In this document: in pieces, positions 51,692-61,269 of the stretch
Numbering within the stretch: the stretch's first letter is position 1
How the letters are laid out: the number at the start of each line of letters is the position of its first letter
Source: Pseudomonas fluorescens
Lineage (GTDB): Bacteria; Pseudomonadota; Gammaproteobacteria; Pseudomonadales; Pseudomonadaceae
NCBI RefSeq assembly: GCF_001623525.1
Contig: NZ_CP015225.1
Span: forward strand, 3,534,001 to 3,598,000
Direction: 5' to 3'
DNA: 64,000 nt
Made by a program: the position numbers and the translations under genes
The notes under the pieces: generated by a model
Seen by the model: the letters and a program-made list of their open reading frames with translations, nothing else
Told to the model about the DNA's origin: nothing
Databases searched by the model: none

Positions 51692-52552
51692 TCAGAGCAA
51701 ACCCAGTTGCTCGGCGGCGGGCTCTCTATATAGCTCAGGCAGGGCCGGCAAGCCAGGCAAACGACTCATCAGGTGAGTGTGGAAGCGTTGCGCGAGTTTC
51801 GCCGCCAGCAGGTTGTCGGCGGTGTGCAGGAAGATATAAGGCGTGCGCCCTTCTTCGATCCATCCGGCGATTTTCTCTACCCAGGGCGTCAGGAACGGTT
51901 CATTGGCTTCCAGCACCGGATGGCCGATGAAGCGCACCTGCGGGCACTGGGTGAAGGCCGTCGGTCGCGGTGGCACTCGCGGTTTTTTCGATTGGGCATG
52001 GAGCACGCCAGGGTCGGTGGAGGTGCAACTGAACAGCGCCCGGGGATCGAGGCAGATACGTTCGATACCGCGGTCGAGCAACAAGCGGTTGAGTCGCCGT
52101 TCGGCATCGCCCTTGGCAAAGAACTCATCGTGGCGCACTTCCACGGCCAACGGTCGCTCGAAAGCGTCGATGAACCCCGCCAGCTCGGGCAATCGATTGG
52201 GGGTAAAGGCCTTGGATAATTGCAGCCAGAACGGTGAAACCCGGTCACCCAGGGGGCTGAGCAATTGCACGAAGGTTTCGGTGGCTGTCAGCCGCTCACG
52301 CAAGTCGCCGTTGTGGCTGATGTCACCGGGCAGTTTGGCGGTGAAGCGAAAATGCCCGGGCATGGTTTCGGCCCAACGCTGGACGATGGCCGCAGAGGGA
52401 CTGGCGTAGAAAGTCGTATTGCCTTCCACGGCATTGAATACTTGGGAATAGAGATTCAGGAAGTCGGAGGTTTTGGCGTCCTGGGGATAAAGATAATCGC
52501 GCCAGGCGTTTTCGCTCCAGGACGGGCAGCCCAGGTAGTAAGGCAAGAGCAT
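51692..52552 (-). CDS. DUF72 family protein
   Basis: 286-residue predicted TIM-barrel protein of the DUF72 (YecE) family. The N-terminus LPYYLGCPSWSENAWRDYLYP and the block VEGNTTFYASPSAAIVQRWA are diagnostic, with LAVEVRHDEFF and PYIFLHTADNLLAAKLAQRF further on. The biochemical function is unknown. The ATG at 52552 shares a base with the stop of the upstream 103-residue gene (TGATG), implying coupling. Confidence 0.9.
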   Translation of the reverse strand: MLLPYYLGCPSWSENAWRDYLYPQDAKTSDFLNLYSQVFNAVEGNTTFYASPSAAIVQRWAETMPGHFRFTAKLPGDISHNGDLRERLTATETFVQLLSPLGDRVSPFWLQLSKAFTPNRLPELAGFIDAFERPLAVEVRHDEFFAKGDAERRLNRLLLDRGIERICLDPRALFSCTSTDPGVLHAQSKKPRVPPRPTAFTQCPQVRFIGHPVLEANEPFLTPWVEKIAGWIEEGRTPYIFLHTADNLLAAKLAQRFHTHLMSRLPGLPALPELYREPAAEQLGLL

Positions 52553-52863
52553 CAGATGTAGAGATCGAGACCCAGCACTTCCATATCCCAATCGACGAAA
52601 CCGGCGGTACTCAGGTAGCTCGCCAGGGCCGTGGCGACACTGCGGCTCATCGCACGGTGGTAAAGCATGTCTTGCTGGCGGGCGGGAAGATTGCTCAGGC
52701 GTTGCGCGGAGGCTTTGGCGGCGCGGGCAGCCAGTTGCTCTTCAGACGGAAACTCCAGTTCGCCATCGATATCTTCATCGAAGGACTCTTGCTCAGCGAT
52801 TTTGCCTGCACGAGGCTTGCGCTTGATGGGATAGGACTGGGATGAAAAGCCGTCTATACGCAT
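52552..52863 (-). CDS. small conserved hypothetical protein
   Basis: 103 residues with a charged N-terminal half (RKPRAGKIAEQESFDEDIDG) and a helical C-terminal half (LPARQQDMLYHRAMSRSVAT, then ALASYLSTAGFVDWDMEVLG). No signal peptide. Its stop overlaps the DUF72 start codon by one base, so the two genes form an operon. I do not recognise the family. Bases 52864-53078 upstream are AT-rich and hold its promoter but no clear gene. Confidence 0.72.
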   Translation of the reverse strand: MRIDGFSSQSYPIKRKPRAGKIAEQESFDEDIDGELEFPSEEQLAARAAKASAQRLSNLPARQQDMLYHRAMSRSVATALASYLSTAGFVDWDMEVLGLDLYI

Positions 52864-53078
52864 AACAGAATGCTCGGTATCAATGATGGCAATTTAGCGG
52901 CACTTTCGCAGCCGCGCAAATGCGCAAGTGATAACTAGAACACATAAAGTCCAAAAGGTTTAAAAACGGGCTGAAAAAGTGACGACTGGCAATATTGGGT
53001 GTGACTTTTGGCAGAGGAAATGACTTTGGATGGGGGGCCGGATGTGCATGAAACAATCCACAGTGTCAGGGAATGCTT

Positions 53079-53194
53079 TTGTGGCGAGGGGATTTATCCC
53101 CGTTCGAGTGCGCAGCACTCGCCAAATAAGTGCATGGCCCAACACCGTCGGGGGGTGCTTCGCGCCCCAGCGGGGATAAATCCCCTCGCCACAA
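53079..53194. repeat. REP inverted pair, GGGGATTTATCCCC type
   Basis: TTGTGGCGAGGGGATTTATC.. from 53079 and its complement ending 53194 form inverted arms of about 24 bases, with inner stems around GAGTGCGCAGCACTC and GGGGTGCTTCGCGCCCC. It is the same REP subclass as 22425-22555. Confidence 0.86.
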
Positions 53195-53226
53195 CGGTGT
53201 TCGCTTGAATACCCGTTGCTGTCGAG

Positions 53227-53904
53227 TTACCGCTCGGACTTGGGCGTTGCCACCTTGTCCCGCAGGTACACCGGCTGCGCATCATCGGCGGGAATGGCCT
53301 CGCCGCGTTCCCAGGCGAAGCGCGCCAGGGCCAGCAGGTCTTCGGCGTGAGGCAGCAGGGTGGCGTCCTGGCCGGTCAGGCTGACGGCGATGCGTTCGCC
53401 GTAGCCCCAACCGGTACCGGCGCCGAACCAGTCACCGTCGGCCCCGCTTGGCAACGCCGCCGCTTCGGGTGGCAATACCGCCTCAGCACCGACCAGGCGC
53501 ATCTCGCCGTCGGTTTCGCGATAGCAGCCCCAGTACACCTCGTCCATGCGCGCATCGATGGCCGCTGCGACTTGGCGGGCGCCCTGTTCACGCAAGGCGC
53601 GCTGGGCCAGCACCGCCAGGTTCGACACCGGCAACACCGGCCGCTCCAGGGCAAACGCCAACCCTTGCACCACGCCGATGGCGATGCGCACGCCGGTAAA
53701 AGCCCCCGGCCCGCGACCGAAGGCAATCGCATCCACTGCCTGCAAGGTCGTCCCGGCATCGCTCAGCAATTTCTGGATCATCGGCAATAGTTTCTGCGCA
53801 TGCAGGCGCGGGATCACCTCGTAATGGCTCGTGACCTTGCCGTCGTGCAGCAAGGCAACGGAGCAAGCTTCAGTCGCGGTGTCCAGGGCCAGCAAGGTGC
53901 TCAT
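53227..53904 (-). CDS. tsaB: tRNA threonylcarbamoyladenosine biosynthesis protein TsaB
   Basis: Non-catalytic partner of TsaD needed for t6A37 formation on tRNA. The 225-residue product has the ASKHA-fold N-terminus LLALDTATEACSVALLHDGK, the motif ARLHAQKLLPMI-like IPRLHAQKLLPMI, and AFGRGPGAFTGVRIAIGVVQGLAFA. It supplies t6A to the pathway finished by TcdA (35148). It lies 93 bases after adk, beyond a terminator. Confidence 0.96.
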   Translation of the reverse strand: MSTLLALDTATEACSVALLHDGKVTSHYEVIPRLHAQKLLPMIQKLLSDAGTTLQAVDAIAFGRGPGAFTGVRIAIGVVQGLAFALERPVLPVSNLAVLAQRALREQGARQVAAAIDARMDEVYWGCYRETDGEMRLVGAEAVLPPEAAALPSGADGDWFGAGTGWGYGERIAVSLTGQDATLLPHAEDLLALARFAWERGEAIPADDAQPVYLRDKVATPKSER

Positions 53905-53948
53905 CGATGTGTCCGTAAATCAGGTGGAAAAAAGTGCGCCAGTATAAA

Positions 53949-53978
53949 CAACTACGGCCCGCAAGCGGGCCGTAGTTG
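53949..53978 (-). terminator. adk terminator
   Basis: CAACTACGGCCCGC (53949-53962) and GCGGGCCGTAGTTG (53965-53978) form a perfect 14-bp stem with only 2 loop bases formally unpaired. On the minus strand it is followed by TTTATACTGG. It ends adk transcription before tsaB. Confidence 0.75.
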
Positions 53979-53997
53979 ATGCAACTGATCAGACTTT

Positions 53998-54936
<939 letters not shown>

Positions 54937-57567
54937 TTAGCCGGTATTGCGCAAACCGGCGGCAATCCCCGCCACAGACACCAGCAACGCCTGTTCCACG
55001 GGGCTGCCCTGGGCCACATCCTGCTGCCGTGAGCGCGCCAACAGTTCGGCCTGCAACAGGTGCAGAGGGTCGAGGTAAGTGTTGCGCAGGCGAATGAATT
55101 CCAGCGTGGCTGGGCTATGTGCCAGTAGCTGCGACTGACCGGTCAACCCAAGGACCACCGAGCAGGCCTGCGACAATAGGTCGCGTAAATGCGCACCCAA
55201 AGGCAGCAGCCCAGGTTCCACCAAACGCTCGTCGTAGGAGCGGGCAATGTCGGCGTCGGCCTTGGCCAGCACCATCTCCAGCATGTCGATGCGGGTCCGG
55301 AAGAACGGCCATTGCTCGCGCATTTGCCCCAGCAACTCGCCTTCGCCACGCTCCAGGGCCTTGCTCAGTGCGGTTTCCCAGCCGAGCCAGGCCGGCAGCA
55401 TCAGGCGGGTCTGGGTCCAACCGAAGATCCACGGGATCGCCCGCAGGCTTTCGATGCCACCGGCCCGACGCTTGGCCGGACGGCTGCCCAGGGGCAGGCG
55501 CCCCAGCTCCTGCTCGGGGGTGGACTGGCGGAAGTACTCGACAAATTGCGGGTTTTCCCGCACCACGGCGCGGTAGGCACGGACGCCATCGGCCGCCAGT
55601 TCGTCCATCAGGTCCCGCCACTGCGGCGTGGGCGGCGGCGGTGGCAGCAGCGTCGCTTCGAGCACGGCGGCGAGATAAAGGTTGAGGTTCTGTTCGGCGA
55701 TGTCCGGCAGACCGAATTTGAAACGAATCATTTCGCCCTGCTCGGTGGTGCGGAAACGCCCGGCCACCGAACCCGGTGGCTGGGACAGGATCGCCGCGTG
55801 CGCCGGACCACCACCACGGCCCACGGTGCCGCCGCGACCATGGAACAACAGCAGTTCGACTTGCTGCTCGCGGCAGATGTCCACCAGCCGCTCCTGGGCC
55901 CGATACTGCGCCCAGGCCGCCGCAGTGGTCCCGGCATCCTTGGCCGAATCGGAATAGCCGATCATCACTTCCTGAGGGCCTTGCAACCGCGAGCGATAAC
56001 CGGGCAGCAGCAACAAGCGCTCGATCACCGGCCCGGCGTTGTCCAGGTCGGCCAGTGTCTCGAACAGCGGCACCACGCGCATTGGCCGCAACACGCCGGC
56101 GTCCTTCAACAACAGCTGCACCGCGAGGACATCGGAAGCCGCACCGGCCATGGAGATCACGTAGGAACCCAGGGACGCCGCTGGCGCCGCGGCCACTTCC
56201 CGGCACGTCGCCAAGACTTCCGCCGTATCGGCCGATGGCTTGAAATGGGCCGGCAGCAGCGGACGCCGGTTGCTCAGTTCCGCCAGCAAGAAGCTGATGC
56301 GCTGCTCCTCGTTCCAATCCTCATAGCGCCCCAGACCCAGGTAGTCGGTTATTTCCGTCATGGCGGCGGTATGGCGCGTCGAGTCCTGGCGCACATCGAG
56401 GCGCACCAGAAACAGGCCGAAGGTCACCGCCCGGCGCAGGCAATCGAGCAGCGGCGCGTCGGCAATCACGCCCATGCCGCATTCGTGCAACGAGTGGTAG
56501 CACAGCTCCAGGGGGTCCAGCAGCTCGCGGTTGTGCTGTAACACGTCGGCGCTTGGCGGCGTGGCGGCACTCAAGGAGGCGTGGGCCCAGTTGCGGGTGG
56601 CGCGCAGGCGTTCACGCAATTGCTTGAGCACGGCGCGATAAGGTTCGGCGCTGTCGCCGGCCTGGGCACGCAAGGCCTCGCTGGCGTGTTGCATGGACAA
56701 TTCGGCCGCCAGTTGATCGACATCACGCAGGTACAGGTCCGCCGCCATCCACCGCGCCAGCAACAGCACCTCGCGGGTCACGGCAGCGGTGACATTCGGG
56801 TTGCCGTCACGGTCGCCGCCCATCCACGAGGCAAAACGGATTGGCGCGGCCTCCAGCGGCAGGCGCAAGCCGGTCGCGGCATGCAGGGCCTGGTCGGCCT
56901 TGCGCAGGTAATTGGGAATGGCCTGCCACAACGAGTGCTCGATCACCGCGAATCCCCACTTGGCCTCGTCCACCGGGGTCGGCCGGGTGCGGCGGATTTC
57001 TTCGGTGTGCCAGGCTTCGGCGATCAAGCGTTGCAGGCGTTCGTGAATCTGCGCGCGCTCGGCGCTGGTCAGGTCGCGGTGATCCTGGGCCGCCAGTTGC
57101 GCGGCGATGGCGTCATATTTCTGGATCAGCGTACGGCGAGCCACTTCCGTGGGGTGGGCCGTGAGGACCAATTCGATCTCCAGCCGCCCCAATTGCCGGG
57201 CCAGGGCCTCGGCGCCATGGCCTTCGGCCCGCAACCGGGCGAGCAGCTCGGGCAACACCCGCGCCTCGAAGGGTTCCGGCTGCGATTCTTCGCGGCGGTG
57301 GATAAGTTGGTATTGCTCGGCGATATTGGCCAGGTTGAGAAACTGGTTGAACGCCCGCGCCACCGGCAACAGTTCGTCCTCGCTCAACTGGTTGAGGCTG
57401 GCGCTGAGTTCGGCGTCCACGGAACCGCGTCGGTCAGCCTTGGCGCCCTTGCGGATCTGCTCGATCTTGTCGAGAAACGCATCCCCGTATTGTTCGCGGA
57501 TGGTGTTGCCCAATAACTCACCCAGCAGGTGAACGTCTTCGCGCAAGCGTGCATCGATATCGGTCAT
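54937..57567 (-). CDS. ppc: phosphoenolpyruvate carboxylase
   Basis: Anaplerotic carboxylation of PEP to oxaloacetate. The 876-residue product has the catalytic-His motif [14 protein letters not shown], the second signature [36 protein letters not shown] and the C-terminal LRNTG, where the terminal Gly binds the aspartate inhibitor. The start [15 protein letters not shown] at 57567 is taken; an ATG two codons earlier is possible. The space to adk (54646-54936) carries the adk promoter region and no clear gene. Confidence 0.97.
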   Translation of the reverse strand: MTDIDARLREDVHLLGELLGNTIREQYGDAFLDKIEQIRKGAKADRRGSVDAELSASLNQLSEDELLPVARAFNQFLNLANIAEQYQLIHRREESQPEPFEARVLPELLARLRAEGHGAEALARQLGRLEIELVLTAHPTEVARRTLIQKYDAIAAQLAAQDHRDLTSAERAQIHERLQRLIAEAWHTEEIRRTRPTPVDEAKWGFAVIEHSLWQAIPNYLRKADQALHAATGLRLPLEAAPIRFASWMGGDRDGNPNVTAAVTREVLLLARWMAADLYLRDVDQLAAELSMQHASEALRAQAGDSAEPYRAVLKQLRERLRATRNWAHASLSAATPPSADVLQHNRELLDPLELCYHSLHECGMGVIADAPLLDCLRRAVTFGLFLVRLDVRQDSTRHTAAMTEITDYLGLGRYEDWNEEQRISFLLAELSNRRPLLPAHFKPSADTAEVLATCREVAAAPAASLGSYVISMAGAASDVLAVQLLLKDAGVLRPMRVVPLFETLADLDNAGPVIERLLLLPGYRSRLQGPQEVMIGYSDSAKDAGTTAAAWAQYRAQERLVDICREQQVELLLFHGRGGTVGRGGGPAHAAILSQPPGSVAGRFRTTEQGEMIRFKFGLPDIAEQNLNLYLAAVLEATLLPPPPPTPQWRDLMDELAADGVRAYRAVVRENPQFVEYFRQSTPEQELGRLPLGSRPAKRRAGGIESLRAIPWIFGWTQTRLMLPAWLGWETALSKALERGEGELLGQMREQWPFFRTRIDMLEMVLAKADADIARSYDERLVEPGLLPLGAHLRDLLSQACSVVLGLTGQSQLLAHSPATLEFIRLRNTYLDPLHLLQAELLARSRQQDVAQGSPVEQALLVSVAGIAAGLRNTG

Positions 57568-57746
57568 CAGCATTTCTCCAGCAAAAAGTCCGGACAGCTC
57601 TTGGATTAGAGAGTGCCGATGCCCACCGTTTCTGACAAGCGACGAAGGGACTTTAAACCTTGCAGGACAAAGCTAGTCTCATGATTAAGCCACACAACGG
57701 CTTGTCACTCACCGCGCCTGCCACGAGCAGGCTTATTGAGGTCATC

Positions 57747-58055
57747 ATGAAAATTCGTGAGCTTGCCCAGCATTGGGAAGAAAACGCCAAGGGCCGTCTG
57801 ACCGAGACTGGCTACACGATTCACCTGGACGTGGAAGCCGCCGCCCGGCTGGCAGCAATCTGCGACATGTACCCCAAGCGCCAGCCCGAGGAGCTGCTCG
57901 GCGAGCTGATCGGAGCGGCACTGGAAGAGCTGGAAGCCAGCTTCCCCTACATCAAGGGCTCGCAAGTCGTCGCCACCGATGAAGAAGGCGACCCGCTGTA
58001 CGAAGAAAGCGAGCACGCAATAGGAAAAACTCAATATCTCTTGAAAGCCGCGTAG
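57747..58055 (+). CDS. small conserved protein (PA3688-like)
   Basis: 102-residue cytoplasmic protein beginning MKIRELAQHWEENAKGRLTE, conserved next to ppc in Pseudomonas (from memory, like P. aeruginosa PA3688, sometimes called a pilus tip component without clear grounds). The middle VEAAARLAAICDMYPKRQPE and the helix LIGAALEELEASFPYIKG resemble a ribbon-helix-helix-like or small helical fold. The start is placed at 57747 because upstream codons to 57660 do not look coding. A divergent paralogue follows at 58144. Confidence 0.8.
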   Translation: MKIRELAQHWEENAKGRLTETGYTIHLDVEAAARLAAICDMYPKRQPEELLGELIGAALEELEASFPYIKGSQVVATDEEGDPLYEESEHAIGKTQYLLKAA

Positions 58056-58143
58056 AACATGGCTTCGCGATCATTTCAGAGAACAATGAGTGATAAAGAC
58101 AGTCCTAGATTTACGACACATGTAGCCACGCCGGAGATACCCC

Positions 58144-58464
58144 ATGGACACCTTCAAAACGATGCTCAGCAACTGGGAAAACAAAGCTCACGAAACCTCG
58201 AAGCTTGTTGAAATCACCCTGACCATTCGCCAACAAGACCTAGTGAAAATCAAGGCGTTTGCGGAAGCCTATGGACTAGATCAAAGCATCATCACGGAAG
58301 GTCTGATTCACTCTGCTATAAAAGAAGCGGAAACAGCCATGCCCTACGTCAAAGGGACTGAGGTGATCCGAGTGGAGGAAGGTGAAGAGATTTTTGCCGA
58401 CGCTGGTAAGACACCTGCCTACGTCGAAGCTGAACAAGCAATTTCAAAGACCCTACGGGGATAG
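58144..58464 (+). CDS. divergent paralogue of the preceding small protein
   Basis: 106 residues, alignable with the product of 57747-58055 across its length. Matching points are W-E-N-K-A near the start, I-x-A-F-A-E-A-Y-G versus I-C-D-M-Y-P, and the shared AMPYVKGTEVIRVEEGEE versus SFPYIKGSQVVATDEEGD region. The sequence is more AT-rich than its neighbour, hinting at a different origin. Its stop codon lies inside the terminator stem that follows. Function unknown. Confidence 0.75.
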   Translation: MDTFKTMLSNWENKAHETSKLVEITLTIRQQDLVKIKAFAEAYGLDQSIITEGLIHSAIKEAETAMPYVKGTEVIRVEEGEEIFADAGKTPAYVEAEQAISKTLRG

Positions 58465-58471
58465 GGTCTTT
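58446..58471 (+). terminator. terminator overlapping the end of the 106-residue gene
   Basis: AAAGACCCTA (58446-58455) and TAGGGTCTTT (58462-58471) form a perfect 10-bp stem with a 6-base loop. The stop codon TAG (58462-58464) is in the right arm. It lies between convergent genes and can act in both directions. Confidence 0.7.
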
Positions 58472-58498
58472 GAGACGGAACACTAGCCTCGCAAGGGG

Positions 58499-60271
58499 CT
58501 ATTCAACCTTACCTTGGCGAGAGAGTATTTCCTTTTCAATCTGTGCATAAAGCTTTTCGTAACCTTGAAATTTACTCATTCTGGCTTTATTTAGCAGAGA
58601 GCCTTCGCACATTTTCATTAGGCAACGGTACATCTTGAAAAAAATATCATGATAACCATCCTGAATATCTTTATCAGGAGAACTAACCTGACCGCATTTC
58701 AAGCACATCCGCACAAGGTTTGTAAAATTATAATCATCTAAGCTTGAAAAATATTTTAAGAATTCAGCTTCTGTTTTTTTGGCAACGCTATTTCTAACAT
58801 CAGTATTCTCAAAACCAGAAACGTTATAAGCGTAGTTTATAAGGTCAGGCAGACTCTTTTCTATCACCAGACCATCAAAGTATTCTTCAAGCTTCTGTTG
58901 AATATAGGCATTCGCGGGCCAGCGAAAAACATCATTTTTTTCACGCATATCACTGGGTGCAACAACTTCATTAAAATACCTATCTATGTCGCTATTTATT
59001 TTATCGACCCGTCCTAAATCATAATAGATAGAAGCAACCGAATCTAAATCATTTATTGAGAAATTAACCAAAGCCACATCTATAGCCAAATCAAATGCGG
59101 CAAAAACCTCATCATCATTTTTTGAAAAAGAAGCATGAAAGACATTCCAAGCTCTCTGTAACAAAGCAATATCTTGATCATGCTTAATTTTAGCTTCCAA
59201 CGAGGTAACTAGATCTAGCATTGACTGATCGTCAGCATAACCCTTTCTAACTAAATTTATGATCGCAACGTCAAATTCATCAATGGAACTTAATCCATAA
59301 TCTTGCAGATATTCAATCTTAAGGTCTAGTTCAGCGAGTAATTTTATTTCTTCTGGTGACCGATCATCATCAGGCATACGATAACCAGATAAGCTACCTT
59401 GATAAGTCAACAGAAAATCAATATCTACGCCAGCCGAATTCCCGCCATAGATTGTAAGAACAGCAAGAGGCAGGGTTCTATAAGCCTGCTGCTGCACAAG
59501 CTCATTACAACCATTCAGCCGCTCATCCAGAAGACCTGCAAAATAATCAATCTTTTTGAGCAAACGAACATTGTTTATTTTCAGTTTAATGGCGTTATCC
59601 GATACTATCTTACGTGCTTCCCCTGATGAATTAAAAACTAAAGAGGCAGACTCTTGCACTGACGGACTAAAAACAATCTCATAATCGAAAACTTTTTCAC
59701 TGTATGTGAAAAACTCATCATCCGGCTTTAGTGACCCTTCATTTAAAATCAAGATGACCGAGCAATTCTTTTTCTCGATCAAATTTGACACCAATCCTAA
59801 TACATCCCGTGCAGATAAAGAATTACCGCGACGTTCAAAATCGTCGATACATATTATTGTTTCTGTTACCAGAGAGTATTGAATTGAATCAATAACTCCG
59901 CCAAAACTCCCTACATAAGGAATTTTTGCTTCTCTTCCATAGCCAAAGATTTTTCTTAAACCTACAACCCCATCACTGAAATCAAGCTTCTTGATATTTT
60001 CGACAACAGAGTTTTTGGTAGTGACAACACCGGCACTTTTGCTAGGAACAGAATTATCAAAAATTGAACGCTTCAAGTCAGCTAGCGAATTGATACCGAA
60101 AAGTGAAACGTAAGAATAGTTGACGCGAGCAAAATTAAGTCGATGCTTCTCAATCACAGAGTTCCAGAGATAGGTTTTTCCGGTTCCCCACTCCCCTTTC
60201 AAGACAATTGCTGAACCCATTCTTTTAACAGCGAAATCATGCAGTGCTTTTTCAACTTGAATGACAGACAT
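58499..60271 (-). CDS. KAP-family P-loop NTPase, third gene of a putative defence operon
   Basis: 590-residue NTPase. Walker A is LKGEWGTGKT (GxxxxGKT at residues 26-33), Walker B is IICIDDFERR (D143, D144) and a sensor-like Asn is in VILILNEGS. This layout fits KAP/AAA-type STAND-like NTPases; no membrane helices are obvious, unlike classical KAP proteins. The C-terminal 380 residues are helical with no domain I recognise. The codon choice is AT-rich, unlike the flanking core genes. The ATG shares a base with the stop of the PD-(D/E)XK gene (TGATG). A defence role is inferred from the context; the family alone does not prove it. Confidence 0.85.
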   Translation of the reverse strand: MSVIQVEKALHDFAVKRMGSAIVLKGEWGTGKTYLWNSVIEKHRLNFARVNYSYVSLFGINSLADLKRSIFDNSVPSKSAGVVTTKNSVVENIKKLDFSDGVVGLRKIFGYGREAKIPYVGSFGGVIDSIQYSLVTETIICIDDFERRGNSLSARDVLGLVSNLIEKKNCSVILILNEGSLKPDDEFFTYSEKVFDYEIVFSPSVQESASLVFNSSGEARKIVSDNAIKLKINNVRLLKKIDYFAGLLDERLNGCNELVQQQAYRTLPLAVLTIYGGNSAGVDIDFLLTYQGSLSGYRMPDDDRSPEEIKLLAELDLKIEYLQDYGLSSIDEFDVAIINLVRKGYADDQSMLDLVTSLEAKIKHDQDIALLQRAWNVFHASFSKNDDEVFAAFDLAIDVALVNFSINDLDSVASIYYDLGRVDKINSDIDRYFNEVVAPSDMREKNDVFRWPANAYIQQKLEEYFDGLVIEKSLPDLINYAYNVSGFENTDVRNSVAKKTEAEFLKYFSSLDDYNFTNLVRMCLKCGQVSSPDKDIQDGYHDIFFKMYRCLMKMCEGSLLNKARMSKFQGYEKLYAQIEKEILSRQGKVE

Positions 60272-61269
60272 CAGTTTATCCCTTGAGCTTTATCATCATC
60301 CTTTATGAAATCAGGATATTTTTGTGGCTGTTGAATAAAAATGTATTTAACAAGTTTTTGACGAAGAGCTTCGTCCAACGCACTTTGAAAATTCGAAATG
60401 GAGTGAAGGGGCGATTCATCAACGAGCAAAGATCGCCAATGAATATTATTTTCAGCATCAGACTTTTTCAGCCTCAATAAAGTTTGTATTGCCCTATGTG
60501 CGACATTACCAACCCCGGCTCGCACAGTAAAACTTTGCCTAATAATTTCATCGTCAATTTCTGAACTCTCATCAAGCTCGCAGGTATTTAATATCGAAAG
60601 CGTCCTTGGCGAAAACGTGTAATTTTTGTCCCCATTGTAATCCTGCAAATAGATGTCTTCTATCCTAGTTTTCCACGTCTCTGTATCACCATTACTTTCA
60701 TGAATTTCATCTTTGCGGAATTTCAGGTGAAGCCCCACGCCATCACCTAGCTGGTAATGCATATCACCGGCTAGCAGACTCATCAAACTATTCGACAAAG
60801 CTGAAAAGAAATTCACACGATAGTTTTTATTAAATCTCTCAAATAGAGAAATATCGAAAAGCGTCCAAATACTGTGACGCTTCCAAGCGAACAATATCGG
60901 TATACCCAACAACTCACTATACTTGATTAGTTTTTCCCGATCTTTCGCTCTAAGAGTTAGGTTTTCATCCTGCTTAGTTTTTACTTCGATCAAAACTCTG
61001 TATTGACTATTATCCGTGTTGAAAACGGCCAACAAATCAGGAACCTGAAAGGTATCTTTAGAAGATTTCGGAATTTGTTGCTGATCCAATTTATGGACAA
61101 GCGAACATTTGCCGAGCCAGCTACAGATGACGGCGAATTCGTCCTCTGCAGGTAAACCGAGATCTAGACGTAGAACCCGCTGAACCACTTCATCAGCATT
61201 TTCCCACCCACACTGTTCAAGTGCCTCATGAAGAATTCGACTCCGATCCATCAGCACAAGCTCATCCAT
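60271..61269 (-). CDS. PD-(D/E)XK nuclease-like protein, second gene of a putative defence operon
   Basis: 332 residues. A PD-(D/E)XK-type active site is visible: PDLLAVFN (D78), then EVKTK (E95 and K97) on the next strand, with an acidic E42/E44 in an upstream helix and FAWKRHSIW further on. Such folds occur in restriction and DNA-repair nucleases. The rest (about 150-332) is not recognised. The start overlaps the end of the HNH-like gene by 8 bp and the stop overlaps the NTPase start by 1 bp. It is AT-rich like its partners. A DNA-cutting role is inferred. Confidence 0.8.
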   Translation of the reverse strand: MDELVLMDRSRILHEALEQCGWENADEVVQRVLRLDLGLPAEDEFAVICSWLGKCSLVHKLDQQQIPKSSKDTFQVPDLLAVFNTDNSQYRVLIEVKTKQDENLTLRAKDREKLIKYSELLGIPILFAWKRHSIWTLFDISLFERFNKNYRVNFFSALSNSLMSLLAGDMHYQLGDGVGLHLKFRKDEIHESNGDTETWKTRIEDIYLQDYNGDKNYTFSPRTLSILNTCELDESSEIDDEIIRQSFTVRAGVGNVAHRAIQTLLRLKKSDAENNIHWRSLLVDESPLHSISNFQSALDEALRQKLVKYIFIQQPQKYPDFIKDDDKAQGIN

